64,000 bases of DNA from Comamonas sp. lk (GTDB taxonomy: Bacteria > Pseudomonadota > Gammaproteobacteria > Burkholderiales > Burkholderiaceae_C). Of the stretch, positions 55,825 to 64,000 are shown piece by piece (position 1 is the first letter of the stretch; every line of letters starts with the position of its first letter). The notes beneath the pieces are model-generated. The model was not told the DNA's origin. It worked only from the letters and a program-made list of their open reading frames with translations, and did no database searches. A program made the translations under genes and the position numbers. Location: contig NZ_UOOB01000001.1 of NCBI RefSeq assembly GCF_900564145.1, positions 744,001 to 808,000 on the forward strand. Direction: 5' to 3'.

Positions 55825-58515
55825 ATGCCAAGCAACAACATCTCCATGGCCCTGCGCCCCGATCCCGATGCGCTGGTCGCTCAGTTGCAAGCCGAGCAGC
55901 AGCAGGCGCAACGGGGCAAGCTGCGTATTTACTTTGGCTCCAACGCCGGTGTGGGCAAAACTTATGCCATGTTGGCGACCGCGCAGCGCGAGCGCCAGGC
56001 GGGCCGGGAGGTACTGGTAGGCCTGGTCGAAACCCATGGCCGGGCCGAGACCGAGCAGCAGCTGCACGCGCTGGAGCTGCTGCCGCGTCGCATGCTCAAC
56101 TACCAGGGCAAGCAGTTGCCGGAGTTTGATCTGGATGCCGCACTGCTGCGCCGCCCCGGCGTGTTGCTGCTGGACGAGCTGGCCCATAGCAATGTGGCCG
56201 GTTCGCGCCACCCCAAGCGTTGGCAGGATGTGCAGGAGCTGCTGGACGCGGGCATCGACGTCTGGACCACGCTGAACGTCCAGCATCTGGAGAGTCTTAA
56301 CGATGTGGTTGGCGGCATCGTGGGCATACAGGTGCACGAGACCGTGCCCGACCAGATCTTTGATGAAGCCGATGAGGTCATCGTCGTCGATATCCCGCCG
56401 GAAGAGCTGCTCAAGCGGCTCAAGTCCGGCAAGGTCTATCCGTTGGAGCAGGCCGAGCGTGCCTCGCGCAACTTCTTTCGCCTGGGAAATCTGCTGGCCT
56501 TGCGCGAGCTGGCGCTGCGCCGCACGGCTGATCGCGTGGACGAAGACATGCGCGACTACCGGCGCGAGCGCGCGATTGGCGAAGTCTGGCCCGCACGCGA
56601 GCGGCTGCTGGTCGGCATTGGCGGCCGTGCCGGCGATGGTGCGCTGGTGCGCCAGGTGGCGCGGCTGGCGCGTCGGCTGGAGGCCGAGTGGGTGGTGGTC
56701 TATGTGGACGCGCCCGAGCGCCAGCACCGCCCGCGCCCCGCGCAGGAAGCCGTGCTCAAGACGCTGGCGCTGGCGGCGCGCCTGGGCGCGGATACCGCCA
56801 CCATTCCCGGTGCCGATGTGGCGCAGGCGCTGGTGGACTTTGCGCGTGAGCGCAACGCCAGCCATCTGGTGCTGGCGCGGGTGCAGCAGCGCCTCAATCG
56901 CTGGCTGCCATGGCGGAGGCCCAGCCTGCCTGAGCAGATCGCTTTGCTCAACCCGGGTTTGGACGTGCTGGTGCTGTCGGTCAATAGCTCCAGAAACGAG
57001 AGCGTTCCTCCTGAGCCGGTCAGCGCAAACCGTGGTTTTTCCTGGAAGGGATATCTGGGCGTCACGCTGGCCTGTTTTGCTGCAGCCGGTCTGGCAGAAC
57101 TATTGCTGGAGGTGTTTGACCCGGCCAATGTGGTCATGTTGTTCCTTTTGGTAGTGGTGCTCTCGTCCCTGCGCTGGGGGCGCGGGCCGGGCGCCTGGGC
57201 GGCACTGCTGTCGGTGCTGCTCTTCGATTTTTACTTTGTGCCGCCGCGCAACTCCTTCAGCGTCAATGACACGCAGTACATCTTCACTTTCTGTCTGATG
57301 CTGGGCGTGGCCCTGGTCTGCGGTCAGCTGATGGCGCGGCTGCGCCGCGAGGCCAGGGTGGCGGCCGAGCGCGAGCGGCGCGCCGGTGCGCTGGCGCGGC
57401 TGGCGCGGGATCTGTCGGGTGCGCTCACGCAGGAGCAGGTCACGCAGATTGCTCTGACCACCATCGCCGGCGTGTTCGATGCCCAAGCCGGTCTGCTGCT
57501 GCCGGACAGTGAAGAGCAGCTGCATATTGTCAGCGGCAGCGAAGGCGTGATCGACACCAGCGTGGCCCGCTGGAGCATGGAGCATGGCCAGATGGCCGGC
57601 CACGGCACCGACACCTTGGCCGCCACTGCGGCGCTGTATGTGCCGCTGATGGCGCCTGTGCGCTCCCGCGGCGTGCTGGCGCTGCAGCTGCGTCAGCCCG
57701 AGCGCCTGCGTGTACCCGAGGAACGGCGCCTGCTGGACGCCTGTGCCAGCCAGATCTCCCTGGCGCTGGAGCGCGTGCACTTTGTGCAGGTGGCGCAGCA
57801 GACCCAGGTGGCCATGGAAGGCGAGCGCATGCGCAACACCTTGCTGTCTGCCGTGTCGCACGATTTGCGCACCCCGCTGACCGGCATTCTGGGGGCGGCG
57901 CAGGCTGCCTTGCCGCATGCGCCTGCCGGCCCTGCGGCGGATATGCTGGTGCAGATACGCAATCAGGCCCAGGCCATGCAGCAGTTGGTGGACAACCTGC
58001 TGGCCATGGCACGCCTGCAGCAAGGCGGCGTGCATCTGAAGCGCGAATGGTTGCCGGTGGACGAGTTGGTGGGCAGCGCCCTGCAGCAGATGCGCGAGCG
58101 CCTGGCGGCCCATGTGCTGCGCACCGATGTGCCTGTGGATTTGCCGCTGCTGCATATCGATGCCGTGCTGATGGAGCGCGTGCTGGTGAATCTGCTGGAC
58201 AACGCGGCCAAGTACACGCCGCCGGGCACGCCGATTACCGTGGCTGCGCGGCTGGATGGAGCGGACTGCCTGGTCACCGTGCAGGATGCCGGCCCCGGCT
58301 TGCCCGCCCATGTGGAGCCGGTGCAGCTGTTCGAGCCGTTTACACGCGGCGAAACCGAATCTGCCGTCTCCGGCATGGGGCTGGGGCTGACGCTGGCGCA
58401 GCGCATTGTGAAAGTGCATGGCGGCAGCCTGCAGGCCGAAACGCTGGAGCCGGGGCCGGGAACCGTGTTCACCATCCGCATGCCCGTGCCGGATCAGCCG
58501 GCCATTGATGAATAG
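55825..58515 (+). CDS. kdpD: Sensor histidine kinase KdpD
   Basis: 896 residues. N-terminal KdpD domain with Walker A FGSNAGVGKTYAML (about 37-50) and VLLLDELAHSNVAGSRHPKRWQDV, a USP-like domain (about 240-375), four transmembrane segments (about 405-505), a GAF-like domain, and the kinase core: H-box SAVSHDLRTPLTGI with His679, N-box ERVLVNLLDNAAKYTPPG, and DAGPGLP and GMGLGLTLA in the ATP lid. It senses potassium limitation and phosphorylates KdpE. Length matches E. coli KdpD. No strong ribosome site is seen. Confidence 0.95.
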   Translation: MPSNNISMALRPDPDALVAQLQAEQQQAQRGKLRIYFGSNAGVGKTYAMLATAQRERQAGREVLVGLVETHGRAETEQQLHALELLPRRMLNYQGKQLPEFDLDAALLRRPGVLLLDELAHSNVAGSRHPKRWQDVQELLDAGIDVWTTLNVQHLESLNDVVGGIVGIQVHETVPDQIFDEADEVIVVDIPPEELLKRLKSGKVYPLEQAERASRNFFRLGNLLALRELALRRTADRVDEDMRDYRRERAIGEVWPARERLLVGIGGRAGDGALVRQVARLARRLEAEWVVVYVDAPERQHRPRPAQEAVLKTLALAARLGADTATIPGADVAQALVDFARERNASHLVLARVQQRLNRWLPWRRPSLPEQIALLNPGLDVLVLSVNSSRNESVPPEPVSANRGFSWKGYLGVTLACFAAAGLAELLLEVFDPANVVMLFLLVVVLSSLRWGRGPGAWAALLSVLLFDFYFVPPRNSFSVNDTQYIFTFCLMLGVALVCGQLMARLRREARVAAERERRAGALARLARDLSGALTQEQVTQIALTTIAGVFDAQAGLLLPDSEEQLHIVSGSEGVIDTSVARWSMEHGQMAGHGTDTLAATAALYVPLMAPVRSRGVLALQLRQPERLRVPEERRLLDACASQISLALERVHFVQVAQQTQVAMEGERMRNTLLSAVSHDLRTPLTGILGAAQAALPHAPAGPAADMLVQIRNQAQAMQQLVDNLLAMARLQQGGVHLKREWLPVDELVGSALQQMRERLAAHVLRTDVPVDLPLLHIDAVLMERVLVNLLDNAAKYTPPGTPITVAARLDGADCLVTVQDAGPGLPAHVEPVQLFEPFTRGETESAVSGMGLGLTLAQRIVKVHGGSLQAETLEPGPGTVFTIRMPVPDQPAIDE

Positions 58516-58550
58516 CGCCGACAATGCTTTGCCAGATTGAGCTTTGAGAC

Positions 58551-59252
58551 ATGAACCACGCAGCCCCCCGCATTTTGCTGATTGAAGACGATGCCAGCAT
58601 CCGCCGCTTTGTGCGCCTGGCATTGGAAGACGAAGGCTGGCAGGTGTTCGAGGCCGACACCGCCAAGCGCGGCCTGATCGAAGCTGCCAGCCGCCAGCCC
58701 GATGCCGTGGTGCTGGATCTGGGACTGCCCGATGCCGATGGCAAAAGCGTGATCAGCGAGCTGCGCGGCTGGAGCCAGCTACCTATCCTGGTGCTTTCGG
58801 CGCGCGAGCGTGAGGAAGAAAAAGTGGCGGCCCTTGATGCCGGGGCCGACGACTATCTGAGCAAGCCCTTTGGCATTCCCGAGCTGCTGGCTCGTCTGCG
58901 CGTGATGCTGCGTCGCCGCCAGCAATCCACGGCCGGCGACAGGAGCGGCAGCCTGGCCCGTTTTGGCGATGTGACGGTGGATCTGGCAAGTCATGAAGTG
59001 CGGCGCGGCGATGCCTTCATTCACCTGACGCCGATTGAATTTCGCCTGCTGGCGGCCTTGATCGCCGGGCACGGCCGGGTGCTGACCCATAGGCAATTGC
59101 TGCTGCAGGTCTGGGGGCCTGAATACCTGGACAGGCCCCACTATCTGCGCGTTCACATGGCCAATCTGCGCCAGAAGCTGGAAGTGGACGCGGCCCAGCC
59201 CCGCCATCTGTTGACCGAACTGCAAGTGGGCTACCGGATTGTGGGGTTATGA
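58551..59252 (+). CDS. kdpE: Response regulator KdpE
   Basis: 233 residues. Receiver domain with acidic pair EDD (12-14), phosphorylated Asp56 in VVLDLGLPDADG, and KPFG; C-terminal OmpR-type winged helix (LTPIEFRLLAALIAGHGRVLTHRQLL, LRVHMANLRQKLE). Activates the kdp operon. Starts 35 bp after kdpD. The last two bases of its stop codon are also the first two bases of the MITE-like element at 59251, so the element landed exactly at the gene end. Confidence 0.95.
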   Translation: MNHAAPRILLIEDDASIRRFVRLALEDEGWQVFEADTAKRGLIEAASRQPDAVVLDLGLPDADGKSVISELRGWSQLPILVLSAREREEEKVAALDAGADDYLSKPFGIPELLARLRVMLRRRQQSTAGDRSGSLARFGDVTVDLASHEVRRGDAFIHLTPIEFRLLAALIAGHGRVLTHRQLLLQVWGPEYLDRPHYLRVHMANLRQKLEVDAAQPRHLLTELQVGYRIVGL

Positions 59253-59534
59253 GAGTGTGTTGACGGTCTCCTCGGCGCCGCGCCAGTGTCTTTGCGGGAT
59301 GAGATGCTAGGCGCGGGTGCGCAGCAAGGCTGTTGCCTTGCAAGCGACCGCAACACCGCAGACCGCCCCTGGCCGGGCGCCCGCAAAGGCACGGGCCCCA
59401 AGGGTTGAGGCGCAATCGGGCGATTTCTTCGCGCTGCGGCTGGCTTGCACCCCGGTGCAAGTGGCTCCACATCGCTTCGAACTCATCCCGATTGCGCCTC
59501 AACGCGGCTGCGTAGAGATCGTCAACACACTCTC
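59251..59534. mobile_element. MITE-like element, 284 bp, 20-bp terminal inverted repeats
   Basis: Left end gagagtgtgttgacggtctc (59251-59270) and right end gagatcgtcaacacactctc (59515-59534) are inverted copies with one mismatch. Inside, a perfect 17-bp inverted repeat GTTGAGGCGCAATCGGG (59404-59420) / its complement (59487-59503) flanks a CTTGCACC-CC-GGTGCAAG hairpin, and GCAAGG-CTGTTG-CCTTGC lies near 59325. There is no convincing coding frame and no clear target duplication. A single-end relative, atcgtcaacacgttctc, is found near 17520. A non-autonomous transposable element is the best reading; a structured RNA is the alternative. Confidence 0.6.
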
Positions 59535-59548
59535 TGTGCCTATACCCT

Positions 59549-59554
59549 TATAAT
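59549..59554 (+). promoter_or_regulatory. -10 box of the ahcY riboswitch promoter
   Basis: A perfect TATAAT lies 10 bases before the first riboswitch stem. The matching -35 would fall at about 59526-59531, inside the right end of the MITE-like element, where no good TTGACA is seen. Confidence 0.6.
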
Positions 59555-59564
59555 TGCCGTCCAT

Positions 59565-59665
59565 CCGAGGAGCGTTGCAGCGTTCCCCAGCCGGCCAAGA
59601 GCTAGGCACCAGCGGGGCGTGAGGCTCGGATCCTTCGATTTATCGATTCCGCAACGACGCTCACC
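59565..59665 (+). ncRNA. S-adenosylhomocysteine (SAH) riboswitch
   Basis: CCGAGGAGCGTTGCAGCG opens the conserved SAH aptamer; GAGGCTCGG (59621-59629) closes its first helix and GCAACGACGCTCACC (59651-59665) gives the long-range pairing with GGAGCGTTGC that forms the pseudoknot-like arm. It lies 80 bp upstream of ahcY, the standard place. High SAH switches on the downstream genes for SAH recycling (known for the class). Confidence 0.92.
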
Positions 59666-59744
59666 CACGCTTTCTGTGCGGTGAGATGGCTTATCCCTCT
59701 TCTTCCGCTGAACGTGGTTTTTCATTCATTTTTTGGAGAAAACC

Positions 59745-61175
59745 ATGAACGCTGCTGTTCGCTTCAACCCTGCCGATTCGGCCATCACCGACATCACCCT
59801 GGCCGACTGGGGTCGCAAGGAAATCCGCATCGCGGAAACCGAAATGCCCGGCCTGATGGCCATCCGCGAAGAATTCGCTGCTGCCCAGCCTCTGAAGGGC
59901 GCGCGCATCACCGGCTCGCTGCACATGACCATTCAAACGGCCGTGCTGATCGAGACCCTGAAGGACCTGGGTGCCGACGTGCGCTGGGCTTCGTGCAACA
60001 TTTTCTCCACCCAGGACCACGCTGCCGCCGCCATCGCTGCCACCGGCACTCCCGTGTACGCCATCAAGGGCGAGTCGCTGGAAGACTACTGGAACTACAC
60101 CCACAGCATCTTTGAATTCGGCGCCGCCGGCACCGAAAACGAAGGCCCCAACATGATTCTGGACGACGGCGGCGATGCCACCATGCTGTTGCACCTGGGT
60201 CAGAAGGCCGAGAAGGATCTGTCCGTGCTGGCCAACCCCGGCAGCGAAGAAGAAAAAATCGTCTTTGCCGCCATCAAGGCCAAGCTGGCTGTTGATGCCA
60301 CCTGGTACACCCGCAAGTCGGCCCAGATCCTGGGCGTGACCGAAGAGACCACCACCGGCGTGCACCGCCTCAACGATATGTCGGCCAACGGCAGCCTGCT
60401 GTTCCGCGCCATCAACGTGAACGACTCGGTGACCAAGTCCAAGTTCGACAACCTGTACGGCTGCCGCGAATCGCTGGTGGATGGCATCAAGCGCGCCACC
60501 GACGTGATGATCGCCGGCAAGGTCGCTTGCGTGGCCGGTTACGGCGACGTGGGCAAGGGCTGCGCCCAGGCTCTGCGCGCCTTGAGCGCCCAGGTGTGGG
60601 TGACAGAAGTCGATCCCATCAACGCCCTGCAAGCCGCCATGGAAGGCTACAAGGTCGTGACCATGGAATATGCCGCCGACAAGTGCGACATCTTCGTGAC
60701 CACCACCGGCAACAAGGACATCATTCGCCACGAGCACATGGTGGCCATGAAGGACCAGGCCATCGTCTGCAACATCGGTCACTTCGACAATGAAATCGAC
60801 GTGGCTTCGATCGAGAAGTACGAGTGGGAAGAAGTCAAGCCCCAGGTGGATCAGATCAAGTTCCCCGACGGCAAGAAGATCACCCTGCTGGCCAAGGGCC
60901 GTCTGGTGAACCTGGGTTGCGCCACCGGCCACCCCAGCTTTGTGATGAGCGCTTCGTTTGCCAACCAGACCATCGCCCAGATCGAGCTGTTCACACGCCC
61001 TGATGCCTACGAAGTAGGTAAGGTCTATGTGCTGCCCAAGCTGCTGGACGAAAAGGTGGCCCGTCTGCACCTGAAGAAGGTCGGCGCCATGCTGACCGAA
61101 CTGACCGATGCCCAAGCTGCCTACATCGGTGTGAAGAAGGAAGGCCCTTACAAGCCTGAAACCTACCGCTATTAA
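59745..61175 (+). CDS. ahcY: Adenosylhomocysteinase
   Basis: 476 residues. [18 protein letters not shown] and [18 protein letters not shown] form the substrate domain; [19 protein letters not shown] sequence ([19 protein letters not shown]) binds [14 protein letters not shown] and the end [13 protein letters not shown] are diagnostic. It splits SAH to adenosine and homocysteine. The start MNAAVRF has GGAGA 5 bases upstream. It is directly under the SAH riboswitch. Confidence 0.96.
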   Translation: MNAAVRFNPADSAITDITLADWGRKEIRIAETEMPGLMAIREEFAAAQPLKGARITGSLHMTIQTAVLIETLKDLGADVRWASCNIFSTQDHAAAAIAATGTPVYAIKGESLEDYWNYTHSIFEFGAAGTENEGPNMILDDGGDATMLLHLGQKAEKDLSVLANPGSEEEKIVFAAIKAKLAVDATWYTRKSAQILGVTEETTTGVHRLNDMSANGSLLFRAINVNDSVTKSKFDNLYGCRESLVDGIKRATDVMIAGKVACVAGYGDVGKGCAQALRALSAQVWVTEVDPINALQAAMEGYKVVTMEYAADKCDIFVTTTGNKDIIRHEHMVAMKDQAIVCNIGHFDNEIDVASIEKYEWEEVKPQVDQIKFPDGKKITLLAKGRLVNLGCATGHPSFVMSASFANQTIAQIELFTRPDAYEVGKVYVLPKLLDEKVARLHLKKVGAMLTELTDAQAAYIGVKKEGPYKPETYRY

Positions 61176-61227
61176 TTTGCGGTAGCTGCTGCACCGGCTG
61201 TTGAAGGCCGGTGCAGGCTCATTTATT

Positions 61228-61315
61228 TGATAGCTGTCAGCGCTGGATTTTTCTAAATTTCAGATGAATTCAATGCCGATAGTCAATGCAGTCAAGCGTT
61301 AGCCGCTGCAAAAAA
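61228..61315. repeat. Dispersed palindromic repeat, copy 5
   Basis: tgatagctgtcagcgctgg, a middle part with tttcagatgaattcaatg, and caagcgttagccgctgc match the AGCTG-GCGCT ... TTTCAG ... AAGCG-AGC scheme of copies 2 and 4, though more decayed. It fills the 212-bp gap between ahcY and the TlyA-like gene. Confidence 0.45.
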
Positions 61316-61387
61316 TACAGTACTCAAAGCCCCGCTGCGTGTTGTTGCGCAGTGCCCGGCGCTGGATGTTTCAAAGGAAGCGACGCT

Positions 61388-62572
61388 ATGCGCGCAGATG
61401 TTTTTTTGGTGGAAGCCGGTCATGCCTCCACACGCTCCCAGGCCCAGCGCCTGATTGCTTCGGGTGTGGAGTGGCGCTTGACGCCTCTGGCGCCGTGGAA
61501 GAAGGTTGCCAAGAACGGTGACGAGATTCCTGCGGGTGCCGAGTTGCAGCTGCTGGACGCGGCCGAGGCCAAATACATCTCGCGCGGCGGCCTGAAGCTG
61601 GAAGGCGCTTTGCTGGCCACGGGCCTGAAGGTGGCCGGTCTGCGCTGCCTGGATGTGGGCCAGAGCACGGGCGGTTTTACCGACTGCCTGCTGCAGCAAG
61701 GCGCAAGCCAGGTCATAGGCGTGGATGTGGGGCACGGCCAGTTGCATGATCGCCTGCGCGCCGACGAGCGCGTGATCTGCGTGGAAGGGCTGAACGCCCG
61801 CGCCATGACGGCCGAGAGCCTGATCGATGCCTGCGAGGAAGTGCTGTCCGAGCGTTGGGAAGAAGACGCCGACGACAACGACACCCAGCCCGTGGCGCCC
61901 TATGCCTGGATGCGCAACGGCGGTCTGATCGACGAAGAGTACGACGACAGCGAAGACGCCAAAGAGCAGGACATTGAAAAGTTCAAGCTCGAACGCGCCA
62001 GCAAGACCAAGGCCCGCGAAGAAGGCACGATTGCTACCGAGCGCCGCCGCAAGGCCGAGTTTGCCGATGTGAACGTGACGCCAGAATTCGATTTCGTGAC
62101 CGGCGATGTCTCCTTCATCTCGCTGACCCTGGTGCTGCCAGCCGTCGTACGTCTGCTCAAGCCCAACGGCCATCTGCTGATGCTGGTCAAGCCCCAGTTC
62201 GAGCTGCAGCCAGGCCAGGTGGGCAAGGGCGGCATTGTGCGCGATGCGGCCCTGTTCGCCGAAGTCGAGCAGCGCATTCGCGAATGCCTGGACGGCCTGG
62301 GCCTGAAGGTGCTCAAGTGGCTGGATTCGCCCATCGAAGGCGGAGACGGCAACCATGAGTTCTTTGTCCATGCCCAGCAAGGTGCCCAGGTGCAAGCGTT
62401 GCCTGAAGTGCCTGCCGATGCGGCGCCCGCCAAGCCGGCGGTCAAGCGCGTATCGCGTACCACGCTGCGCGAGCAGCGCAATGAGCGTGTGATCAATCTA
62501 GACCCTGAAGCCGACAGCTTCGGCCAGCCCGGACCTGCACGCCCCAAGCAAAAAAAGCGCAACGAACGCTGA
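61388..62572 (+). CDS. TlyA-family rRNA methyltransferase/hemolysin-like, enlarged
   Basis: 394 residues; ordinary TlyA is about 250-270. S4 RNA-binding domain (MRADVFLVEAGHASTRSQAQ onward, 1-60), then KYISRGGLKLEGAL and the methyltransferase motif CLDVGQSTGGFTDCLLQQGA, later FDFVTGDVSFISLTLVLP and LVKPQFELQPGQVGKGGIVRD. An acidic/charged insertion of about 70 residues (about 155-225, EEDADDNDTQ, EEYDDSEDAKEQD) splits the methyltransferase domain, and a basic tail ends the protein. It would methylate ribose in rRNA and release SAH, matching its place under a SAH riboswitch with ahcY and metF. Confidence 0.82.
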   Translation: MRADVFLVEAGHASTRSQAQRLIASGVEWRLTPLAPWKKVAKNGDEIPAGAELQLLDAAEAKYISRGGLKLEGALLATGLKVAGLRCLDVGQSTGGFTDCLLQQGASQVIGVDVGHGQLHDRLRADERVICVEGLNARAMTAESLIDACEEVLSERWEEDADDNDTQPVAPYAWMRNGGLIDEEYDDSEDAKEQDIEKFKLERASKTKAREEGTIATERRRKAEFADVNVTPEFDFVTGDVSFISLTLVLPAVVRLLKPNGHLLMLVKPQFELQPGQVGKGGIVRDAALFAEVEQRIRECLDGLGLKVLKWLDSPIEGGDGNHEFFVHAQQGAQVQALPEVPADAAPAKPAVKRVSRTTLREQRNERVINLDPEADSFGQPGPARPKQKKRNER

Positions 62573-62640
62573 ACGTTCTTAGCCCAGCGCATTGCACTCG
62601 TGATTTGACCCCGTGATTTGATTCAGAGACCAAGACCGCC

Positions 62641-63468
62641 ATGAGTTTTCCGATCAGCTTCGAGTTTTTCCCCACCAAGACGCCCGAGGGCGCGGCCAAG
62701 CATGTGGGCGTGCGCCAGGCGCTGTATGCGCGCAAGCCGCAGTTTTGCTCCGTCACCTACGGTGCCGGCGGCTCTACCCAGTCCGGCACTTTCACCATGG
62801 TGGGGGATATCCAGAACGAGGGCGTGAGCGCGGCTTCGCACTTTTCCTGTATCGGAGCCACGCATGAGTCGGTGCGCAATGAGTTGAGCGCTCTCAAGGC
62901 CATGGGCGTCAAGCGCATCGTGGCCTTGCGCGGCGATCTGCCCAGCGGTTATGGCCTGGGTGGCGAGTTCCACTACGCCAGCGATCTTGTGGCTTTCGTG
63001 CGACAGGAATTCGGTGACTGGTTTCATATAGAAGTGGCCGCTTACCCTGAGTTTCACCCGCAATCAAAGTCCCCACGCGCCGATCTGGACGCATTTGTCG
63101 CTAAAGTACGGGCTGGCTCAGATTCCGCCATCACGCAATACTTCTACAATGCCGACGCATATTTCCGGTTTGTAGAGTCCGTGAGTGGCATGGGAGTCGA
63201 TGTTCCGGTCGTACCCGGCATCATGCCTATCACCAGCTCCACACAGCTGATGCGCTTCTCGGACGCCTGCGGCGCCGAGATCCCGCGCTGGATACGCCTG
63301 CGTCTGCAGGCCTTCGGAGATGACACTGCCTCCATCCGTTCCTTCGGACTGGACGTGGTGACCCATCTCTGCGAACAACTGCGCAGCCAGGGAGCTCCCG
63401 GGCTGCACTTTTATACGATGAACCAGAGCGTCGCCACTCTGGAGATCTGCGACCGACTGGGGCTGTAA
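62641..63468 (+). CDS. metF: Methylenetetrahydrofolate reductase
   Basis: 275 residues, TIM barrel. [16 protein letters not shown] contains the catalytic Glu, [18 protein letters not shown] and [13 protein letters not shown] and ADFxITQ-like [18 protein letters not shown] are FAD/folate contacts. It makes 5-methyltetrahydrofolate for methionine synthesis. It lies 68 bp after the TlyA-like gene in the riboswitch-controlled operon. Confidence 0.95.
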   Translation: MSFPISFEFFPTKTPEGAAKHVGVRQALYARKPQFCSVTYGAGGSTQSGTFTMVGDIQNEGVSAASHFSCIGATHESVRNELSALKAMGVKRIVALRGDLPSGYGLGGEFHYASDLVAFVRQEFGDWFHIEVAAYPEFHPQSKSPRADLDAFVAKVRAGSDSAITQYFYNADAYFRFVESVSGMGVDVPVVPGIMPITSSTQLMRFSDACGAEIPRWIRLRLQAFGDDTASIRSFGLDVVTHLCEQLRSQGAPGLHFYTMNQSVATLEICDRLGL

Positions 63469-63541
63469 GCGCACAACGCAACACGCCCGGCGGTGCAGTC
63501 TTGGGCGGCACTCACTTGAGCTAGTCAAGGAGATCCCGTCC

Positions 63542-64000
63542 ATGCACATTCTGTTGTCGCGATGGCGTTGTTGTCAGTGGTGGGTTTTGGGTGCTGCCAC
63601 GGCCATTCTGGCCGGTTGCGCGCCCACACCCGAGTCCGGTGCCGATAGCGGCCAGACTCAAACCTCCGCGCGTGCCGCGATCAAGGGTGGCAAGCGCACA
63701 GGTTCTCCCGGAGTCTCCGAGTCCCTGCCCGACGCTTATGCGCGCAGCCAGTACCGCGACAAAGGCTTGGGCATGCGTGCCAACAAGCCTGCCGATGCGG
63801 ACCGGGCCGAAACGCCGGAAGACGTCAACAAATATGAGCTGAACCCTCCGCGCGAGAGCGATCAGCAAGGCCAGGCCTCCTGGTATGGCGAGCAGTTCCA
63901 TGGCCGCAAAACCGCCAGCGGCGAGCGCTTCGATCTCAACGAATTGACGGCAGCCCACAAGACGCTGCCATTCGGTACCCGTGTGTGCGTGCGCAGCGCG
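63542..64000 (+). CDS. rlpA: RlpA-like septal ring lytic transglycosylase, 5' part
   Basis: 153 codons before the window ends. Signal peptide with lipobox (ATAILAGC, lipid-modified Cys at about residue 26), a low-complexity linker, then the start of the double-psi beta-barrel: [21 protein letters not shown] and [19 protein letters not shown]. RlpA cuts naked glycan strands at the septum. AAGGAG is about 10 bases before ATG. The gene is cut by the window edge, so the SPOR domain cannot be seen. Confidence 0.9.
   Translation, partial: MHILLSRWRCCQWWVLGAATAILAGCAPTPESGADSGQTQTSARAAIKGGKRTGSPGVSESLPDAYARSQYRDKGLGMRANKPADADRAETPEDVNKYELNPPRESDQQGQASWYGEQFHGRKTASGERFDLNELTAAHKTLPFGTRVCVRSA

Noticed and set aside
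59251..59534. Short open frames inside the MITE-like element as genes
   Set aside because: They follow from the inverted repeats, lack ribosome sites and have no coding character.

Overview
The window is a high-GC, gene-dense piece of a Betaproteobacterial chromosome of the order Burkholderiales, most like the family Comamonadaceae (Comamonas/Delftia/Acidovorax type). The reasons are the gene content (Bug-type TctC receptor, TorF-type and 16-strand porins, an SAH riboswitch before ahcY and metF, a double-length UvrA) and families of short palindromic intergenic repeats. That family assignment is recognition from memory, not a search. I saw no rRNA, tRNA, CRISPR array, integrase or transposase gene.

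Layout. 1-1.1 kb: end of a YchJ-like gene with its terminator, then a HAD phosphatase. 1.1-3.6 kb (minus strand): AraC regulator, glutathione transferase and DUF4336 protein in one tight operon. 3.7-13 kb (plus): a leucine/isovalerate catabolic operon with an acyl-CoA synthetase, both methylcrotonyl-CoA carboxylase subunits, methylglutaconyl-CoA hydratase and HMG-CoA lyase, plus a DUF4126 membrane protein and a GhrA-like dehydrogenase. 13-17.5 kb: a small lipoprotein, YbaK-like deacylase, DUF1289 protein, DsbA-fold isomerase, and an Old Yellow Enzyme divergent from a LysR regulator. 17.5-23.3 kb: acetate permease pair actP/yjcH, an MHS-type transporter, a general porin and a 46-residue membrane peptide. 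23.4-29.3 kb: a 1981-residue UvrA with four ABC ATPase cores. 29.5-33.6 kb: GMC oxidoreductase and MHS transporter operon, divergent from an IclR regulator with a three-half-site operator candidate.

33.6-38.8 kb is the most distinctive part. A single-module, membrane-embedded synthetase of the Pls/PosA (poly-lysine synthetase-like) type lies directly against its own phosphopantetheinyl transferase. This two-gene cassette is flanked on the left by a decayed copy of the 3' end of a TRAP dctM gene and on the right by the intact dctM, in the same orientation. The cassette therefore sits between direct repeats, as expected for an insertion or a duplication-linked arrival.

38.8-45.6 kb: TRAP transporter dctPQM with an internal terminator, a LysR regulator, a Bug-family receptor and a beta-propeller protein of unknown role. 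45.7-49.9 kb: HAD-IIB phosphatase, release factor RF3, an MFS exporter. 50-59.25 kb: a potassium-uptake kdp operon with the unusual order F - extra 30-residue peptide - A - C - B - TorF porin - D - E. 59.25-59.53 kb: a 284-bp MITE-like element with 20-bp terminal inverted repeats, whose edge abuts the promoter of the next operon. 59.5-63.5 kb: SAH riboswitch, ahcY, an enlarged TlyA-like methyltransferase, and metF, which together recycle S-adenosylhomocysteine and feed the methyl cycle. The window ends inside rlpA.
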